From Treponema sp. (GTDB lineage Bacteria > Spirochaetota > Spirochaetia > Treponematales > Breznakiellaceae): a stretch of 9,186 nucleotides of DNA. The stretch spans positions 1 through 9,186 of the forward strand of contig JAITFA010000080.1 in assembly GCA_031281685.1 (NCBI GenBank), written 5' to 3'. Positions 5,005 to 9,186 of the stretch are shown piece after piece. Under the pieces are notes generated by a model that was given only the letters and a program-made list of their open reading frames with translations, was not told the DNA's origin and ran no database searches. The position numbers and the translations under genes are program-made. The first letter of the stretch is position 1. Every line of letters begins with the position of its first letter.

Positions 5005-6864
5005 TTAAAAAAACTGGGTGAGAAAGGTTGAGAACCACGGGATATAGGTTACGAGTATGAGTACCACCAACTGAATACACAAAAACGGAAACACCGAGCG
5101 GCAGATTTCCACAAACGGCTTTTTGAAACGGTAGGAGGCAAGGAAAAGGTTCATACCAACCGGCGGCGTCAGGAAGCCGACCTCAAGGTTTGTGATGAAG
5201 ATGATGAGGAGGTGTACCGAATTGATGCCATAGGCTTCGCCCAACGGCATGATAAGTGGAAGCACGATGAGGATGGCGGAGAAAATGTCCATAAGGCAGC
5301 CTACGACGAGAAGCACGACGTTTAAGAGCAGCAGGAAGAGGTACTTTGAGTTGATGGCGTTGAGCATCCAGCGAGCGAGGTTCTCCGGCGCTTGCGTATC
5401 AACGATGTAGTAGGACAGGGCTTGGGACAGAGCCAGAATCGACAAAACGCCGCCGATGATGGGTACGGACTTTGCAAACACACGCGGTATGTCGCGGAGC
5501 TTTATGTCACGGTGTATAACGACTTCTACGATAAAAATATAGACAACTGCGGCGCCGCCGATTTCAGCAGTGCTGAGTATGCCGGAGAAGTAACCGGTAA
5601 TGAGCAGTACAGGCAGTAAAATCTCAAAACCAGCGGCTTTGATGGCGAGGAGAGCTTCTTTGGGCTTAAACGGGCTGACCGGAATCCTAGTTTTTACTGA
5701 GGCGACAATGCCGAACACGATAATGGCGAATACCAACACCAAGCCGGGGATAAAAGCGCCGACGAAGATGTGCAGGATGTTTGTCAACGTGGCAGTGCCA
5801 ACAAGGATAATGGGGATGCTCGGTGGAAACAGAAGCCCGATGCTGCCGGCAGAGGTCAAGAGTCCCTCGGAAAACTTGTCCTCGTACTTAACGTCATGCA
5901 AAATGCTGTAAAGTATGCCGCCGAGCGCGAGGATGGTAACGCCAGATGCGCCGGTGAATGAGGTGAAAAAGGCGCAGATCACCACAGTGGCAATGATCAT
6001 GCCGCCCGGAAGCCAGCTAAAGAGGCTTTTGAACATACTCACCAGCCGCGTTCCTGACTTGCTCTCCGACAGGAAGAAGCCGACGAGCGTGAAGAGCGGA
6101 ATGGCGATGAAGTTCTCCTGCGAAAGTGTGTTGTACACCTGTAGAGCGACCACGTCGATCTCATTACCCGCGCCCTGTATCAGCGCGATAGCCAGCCCGC
6201 CCATGACGACAAAGAGCGGCGTTCCCACCAGCGCGGCAATAAGCAGCATGATAAGCAAGGGCATTTTTATATAGTAGGAAACCGTGTAAAAAAGATCGGT
6301 AAGCTCATAGACGCTGTCGGGCGTGTCAAAGCCCCAGATCGCCTTTGCCAGCATTGGTATTGAAGCGATGATACCGAGCGTCAGCGTCAGCAACGGCAGT
6401 ATCCGCGCTTTACCGGAGAGCGGGGCTTGCAAGGCGAAGCGAAAAGCCATGACTGTGTAGCCGATTGGTATAACGAGCGCGAAGACCTGATTAGGGATAA
6501 AGCCAATGAGACGGGGCGGCGAGAGGCTGATCATGATGAACGGCACTGAGCTGACCGCGACCATAACAAGGATAAAGGCGGACAGCAGGTTGTTTATCAC
6601 GGCAAAAACGGTTTTGAGCTTATCGTTACCGAAGTTTTGTATAAGCGCGATGGAAAGGTGTTCGCGGCTTTGCGTGGTGAGCATACCGGACATCAAGCCA
6701 ATGACGAGCAACAAGTGCGACGTAAGCCCGCCTGAGTCTGGGATACCGGTTTTGAACACCAGCCGCGCCACAACGATAGCCACTGGCAGTAAAGCAAGCG
6801 CGGTCAGCGCGGTATAACACAGGCCACGTTCAAAACGGCGCAGCGTGGTCAGCAAAAACTTCAT
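5005..6864 (-). CDS. TRAP transporter permease, fused small (DctQ) and large (DctM) subunits
   Basis: This 619-residue inner-membrane protein imports a solute delivered by the periplasmic binding protein, using an ion gradient (Na+ in characterised TRAP systems). Residues 1 to about 150 are a DctQ-like four-helix part, with hydrophobic stretches near 15-37, 48-62, 86-113 and 122-146. A linking helix at about 155-175 precedes the DctM part, which begins near GTPLFVVMGGLA (214-225). DctM signatures are SFTGASGVTILALGG (302-316), GSIGLLFPPSIPIILVG (340-356) and LTPPVGMNLFL (565-575). Most TRAP systems have separate Q and M proteins; fusion is a known variant and is expected in treponemal TPR-associated systems. 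The start lies eight bases after the tatP stop, with only a weak ribosome binding site (AGTAGG), suggesting translational coupling. It is the last gene of the operon. No clear intrinsic terminator follows. Confidence 0.93.
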   Translation of the reverse strand: MKFLLTTLRRFERGLCYTALTALALLPVAIVVARLVFKTGIPDSGGLTSHLLLVIGLMSGMLTTQSREHLSIALIQNFGNDKLKTVFAVINNLLSAFILVMVAVSSVPFIMISLSPPRLIGFIPNQVFALVIPIGYTVMAFRFALQAPLSGKARILPLLTLTLGIIASIPMLAKAIWGFDTPDSVYELTDLFYTVSYYIKMPLLIMLLIAALVGTPLFVVMGGLAIALIQGAGNEIDVVALQVYNTLSQENFIAIPLFTLVGFFLSESKSGTRLVSMFKSLFSWLPGGMIIATVVICAFFTSFTGASGVTILALGGILYSILHDVKYEDKFSEGLLTSAGSIGLLFPPSIPIILVGTATLTNILHIFVGAFIPGLVLVFAIIVFGIVASVKTRIPVSPFKPKEALLAIKAAGFEILLPVLLITGYFSGILSTAEIGGAAVVYIFIVEVVIHRDIKLRDIPRVFAKSVPIIGGVLSILALSQALSYYIVDTQAPENLARWMLNAINSKYLFLLLLNVVLLVVGCLMDIFSAILIVLPLIMPLGEAYGINSVHLLIIFITNLEVGFLTPPVGMNLFLASYRFKKPFVEICRSVFPFLCIQLVVLILVTYIPWFSTFLTQFF

Positions 6865-6872
6865 TACTATTG

Positions 6873-7877
6873 CTACCTACTCCGGTAACGACGCAGTATG
6901 TCGCTGATACGGTTGTATAGCGCCTGATCAAAAGTGCCGTTCCGCAGCAGGGCAGGCATCGACGCCTCGAACTCGGCGTACCAGACGCGCTCCTCTTCAG
7001 GGCTAAGTTGTTCGTCAACCAGTCCGTAACGAAGCATGGTGTTGATAGCAGTGCTTTCAAGTTTGCCGATTGAGGTGTCAATGTCGCGGCCTGTGCGTAA
7101 CGCCACCTCCAGAAGCTGATTCCAATAGGGGCGTCTGCTCAATGCGCGGTACGCCTGCCGGTTTAGTACCAGTCCGCCCATAAAAGGCGCGATATTGATC
7201 GACGCCATATATTTCAGCGTGGTGAACACCTGCATACTCGCGGCGTAGATGGGGCTTTGGCAAATCGCGTCAATTCTGCCGGCATTGACCGCTATGAGCA
7301 TATCGTTCTGGGTAATCTCGGTTATCTGGTAGCCCGTGCTTCTGAACGCCTGCGTTAGCTTCGGCGTATCAGAACTGGAACCAACCTTCATGCGCTTTAA
7401 TTCTGACGGCGTAGATACTGGGGTCTTTGAGAAGATTTTTAACCAGCCGGACTTTGCCCAGGTCAGCATGAAAAAGCCCTGATCGTTAATACGCTTCTCC
7501 AGTTCCGGCTTCACCTCGGCAAGCACCGCGTCCAATTCAGCGTCACTGCGAATAAAGAACGGGGCGCTCATTGTTATCACTTCAGGGCTGATGAGACTCA
7601 TACCGATTGATGTAAAAACGCCGGCTTGAACGGCATTGCCCTTGAGTTTCTGAAGAACAGCGTCTTCACCGCCCTGTATGCCGTTGTGGTAGACTATCAG
7701 CTCCACCTCGTTGTTGCTGATACGCGCCCAATCAGTCGCCATCCGGTTCAGCGCCACGCCCCAGTCTGTGTTCTCCGGCGCCAATGACGCCAGCTTAATC
7801 GTCAGTTTGCGCTGGGCAAACGCGGCGGGAACCGCCAGCAGTAATAGTATCATCAAACCAAGAAATGTCTTTTTCAT
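6873..7877 (-). CDS. tatP: TatP-like TRAP transporter periplasmic substrate-binding protein (DctP family)
   Basis: This 334-residue DctP-family protein binds the solute in the periplasm and passes it to the QM permease. Residues 1-21 are a cleavable signal peptide ending AFA; there is no lipobox cysteine, so it should be soluble. The mature part starts KLTIKLASLAPENTDWG (24-40), typical of DctP, with LKRMKVG (160-166) and GRIDAICQSP (200-209) also in family positions. Canonical DctP proteins have a K-I-R arginine that clamps the substrate carboxylate; here the aligned residues are K164-V165-G166, so that arginine is missing. The T. pallidum relative is thought to have a hydrophobic ligand pocket, so the substrate here may be hydrophobic (inference). 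A strong GGGAGGA (7882-7888 in plus coordinates) lies four bases before ATG. The gene begins 12 bases after the tatT stop. Confidence 0.92.
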   Translation of the reverse strand: MKKTFLGLMILLLLAVPAAFAQRKLTIKLASLAPENTDWGVALNRMATDWARISNNEVELIVYHNGIQGGEDAVLQKLKGNAVQAGVFTSIGMSLISPEVITMSAPFFIRSDAELDAVLAEVKPELEKRINDQGFFMLTWAKSGWLKIFSKTPVSTPSELKRMKVGSSSDTPKLTQAFRSTGYQITEITQNDMLIAVNAGRIDAICQSPIYAASMQVFTTLKYMASINIAPFMGGLVLNRQAYRALSRRPYWNQLLEVALRTGRDIDTSIGKLESTAINTMLRYGLVDEQLSPEEERVWYAEFEASMPALLRNGTFDQALYNRISDILRRYRSR

Positions 7878-7889
7878 AAAATCCTCCCG

Positions 7890-8894
7890 TTATTCTTCAA
7901 ACTCTTCTTCATCGCCCCAGTCCCATTCATCACCGGAGTCAGTATCAGCGAAGTAGTAGATCGCGTTATCAAGGAGATAGCGCGCCTTGCGCTGTGCTAA
8001 AATGTTCTCAAGACGCTTGGACGGATACTCATTCACGTCAATGGCAAGCGCCGCTTCAAGGCATTGTTTAAACGTTTCATAATCCTGCGCCGGAACCGCT
8101 ATGGACTGGGCATAGGAAACATAGGGACCGGCGCTTGCGCCGCCGGACTTTTTCAGCGCCAGATGGTAGTGGGTCTCGGCTTTAGCCTTATCGCCGCCCA
8201 TGTAATCCGGTAACGAGCCGTAGACCAGCACGAAAAAGTCATCAAGGCTGCCATTGTTGAAGTCAGGATCAAGCTCGTAGGCGCGCTTAACAAGGGCGAT
8301 AAGCGACGGAATCCGTAGTCCCAGATCAACGTTTCTAAGGGGAGCAAGCGAATAGGCTGAAAGCGTGGCGGCGGCTGTCCAGTAGACGAGCGCCACATCA
8401 TCTTTTTTCAGCCGAGCGAGATATTGTTTTTGCTTTGCCTCATCAATATTTCCAGCGTCCTTTTGGGGAAAGAACGTTTCGGTAATGCCCGGATACCTCT
8501 TCTCAAGCCCGCCATACAGGATATTGGCGCCCCGTATATAAAACTTTTCAGCCCGCTCTTTACCCGCCTCGCGCTCAGAGTTCTGACTCATCGGCAACTG
8601 TTCCGCTGGACCCTGCACAAAGGCATTGGCATACATGACGTAGAGGGAACCGGTCATAACAATAAGCCCCTGATGTTTGGGGTTTGCGGCTAGAAGCGCT
8701 TCGTACATTTTTATGGCAAAGGGAAGCGCGTCCCCCACCAACTCAGGATCATCATCGCCGGTGAACACATCACCCGCGCCGCTCCCGCTCAAGGCGTCCC
8801 CCACGATATTCAGCGCCATGCTTTTGCACGATACAGACAGCGCCATAAACGCCAGACTAAGTATCAATAATGCGGCGATCTGTAAGCGTTTCAT
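7890..8894 (-). CDS. tatT: TatT, TRAP-associated TPR lipoprotein
   Basis: This 334-residue lipoprotein belongs to the TatT family, whose T. pallidum member forms a trimer of TPR-like helices that binds TatP. Residues 1-22 are a signal peptide, and LSVSC places the lipidated cysteine at 23 with the relaxed lipobox spirochaetes allow. The family hallmark VFTGDDDPELVGDALPFAI (43-61) is present, followed by helical repeats such as KMYEALLAANPKHQGL (62-77), LIALVKRAYELDPDF (198-212) and ETHYHLALKKSGG (240-252). The C-terminus is extremely acidic (DSGDEWDWGDEEEFEE, 319-334). The in-frame codons upstream to 8972 belong to the overlapping mutase gene in another frame, so ATG 8894-8892 is chosen: it precedes the signal peptide directly and follows the mutase stop by one base. 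The Shine-Dalgarno is weak, which suggests coupling to the upstream gene. Confidence 0.92.
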   Translation of the reverse strand: MKRLQIAALLILSLAFMALSVSCKSMALNIVGDALSGSGAGDVFTGDDDPELVGDALPFAIKMYEALLAANPKHQGLIVMTGSLYVMYANAFVQGPAEQLPMSQNSEREAGKERAEKFYIRGANILYGGLEKRYPGITETFFPQKDAGNIDEAKQKQYLARLKKDDVALVYWTAAATLSAYSLAPLRNVDLGLRIPSLIALVKRAYELDPDFNNGSLDDFFVLVYGSLPDYMGGDKAKAETHYHLALKKSGGASAGPYVSYAQSIAVPAQDYETFKQCLEAALAIDVNEYPSKRLENILAQRKARYLLDNAIYYFADTDSGDEWDWGDEEEFEE

Positions 8895-8895
8895 C

Positions 8896-9186
8896 CTAGT
8901 TCCCGATGACCGCTCTGATGTCTTTGCGGATGGCGTCGAGCTTCCGCCCTGCTTCGGCTTTGGCTTCAGCAAGACCTCCGCTCCCCACCTCGCTACAGCA
9001 GGAGGCGTAGAACTTTATCTTAGGCTCAGTACCGCTGGGGCGGGCGCTCACCACGGTTCCGTCGGCAAGGAAGAACTGCAATACATCACTCTTTGGAAGA
9101 TCAACCGTTTCGATACGCGCCGCGTCTTGCGGATACTTGCATATTGATTCCTGTATGTCGCGTATCTTTTCAACGGCGATATTGCC
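8896..9186 (-). CDS. Phosphohexomutase (phosphoglucomutase/phosphomannomutase family), C-terminal domain only
   Basis: The gene runs in from the right edge on the minus strand and ends at TAG (8898-8896), leaving 96 visible residues. They form the phosphate-binding domain IV of the alpha-D-phosphohexomutase superfamily. The phosphate-binding loop [17 protein letters not shown] (visible residues 47-63) is intact and decisive. These enzymes interconvert hexose 1- and 6-phosphates through a phosphoserine in the cytoplasm; the active-site serine and metal loop lie outside the window, so the exact substrate cannot be read. The [12 protein letters not shown] form is common in bacterial phosphoglucomutases of the long phospho-sugar mutase type. 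The stop is one base from the tatT ATG, so the two are very likely cotranscribed, although no functional link between the mutase and the transporter is evident. Confidence 0.92.
   Translation of the reverse strand, partial: GNIAVEKIRDIQESICKYPQDAARIETVDLPKSDVLQFFLADGTVVSARPSGTEPKIKFYASCCSEVGSGGLAEAKAEAGRKLDAIRKDIRAVIGN

Noticed and set aside
8895..8972. Extra 26 codons at the start of tatT
   Set aside because: They lie inside the mutase coding sequence in another frame and would bury the lipoprotein signal peptide.

Overview
The window looks like chromosomal DNA from a spirochaete of the Treponema group. The main reason is the minus-strand block at 5005-8894. It encodes a TatT-type TPR lipoprotein, a DctP-like binding protein and a fused DctQ-DctM permease, the arrangement known in treponemes as a TPR-protein-associated TRAP transporter (TPAT). 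The relaxed lipobox of TatT and the fairly high GC content suggest a free-living or gut treponeme rather than T. pallidum itself; the species cannot be fixed from sequence reading alone.

Layout, left to right. Positions 1-219 are the C-terminal end of an unidentified protein. A strong hairpin terminator follows, then a small retropepsin-like aspartic protease (387-800) and a second, diverged copy of the same terminator-like repeat. Convergent to the protease, on the minus strand, is a small TSCPD-domain protein (905-1153). A clear sigma70-type promoter (1217-1245) then drives a two-gene unit: an MscS-family mechanosensitive channel (1319-2818) and a secreted GH18/YaaH-like glycosidase (2820-3914), ending in a terminator. 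A sugar phosphate isomerase/epimerase-like TIM barrel (4040-4798) closes the plus-strand block.

Positions 4799-5004 lie between converging transcription units. They hold a long GC-rich hairpin and about 100 bases rich in complementary segments that no gene explains.

From 5005 to the right edge everything is on the minus strand and tightly packed. Read in the direction of transcription, the order is the C-terminus of a phosphohexomutase, then tatT, tatP and the QM permease, with gaps of 1, 12 and 8 bases. The last three should work together: TatP binds a solute in the periplasm, TatT is a lipid-anchored TPR partner of TatP, and the QM permease imports the solute using an ion gradient. TatP lacks the carboxylate-binding arginine of ordinary DctP proteins, so the substrate is probably not a simple dicarboxylate or sialic acid.

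There is no sign of phage, insertion sequence, CRISPR, tRNA or rRNA. The parts most worth following up are the unexplained structured spacer at 4887-4987, the duplicated terminator-like element and the atypical TRAP binding protein.
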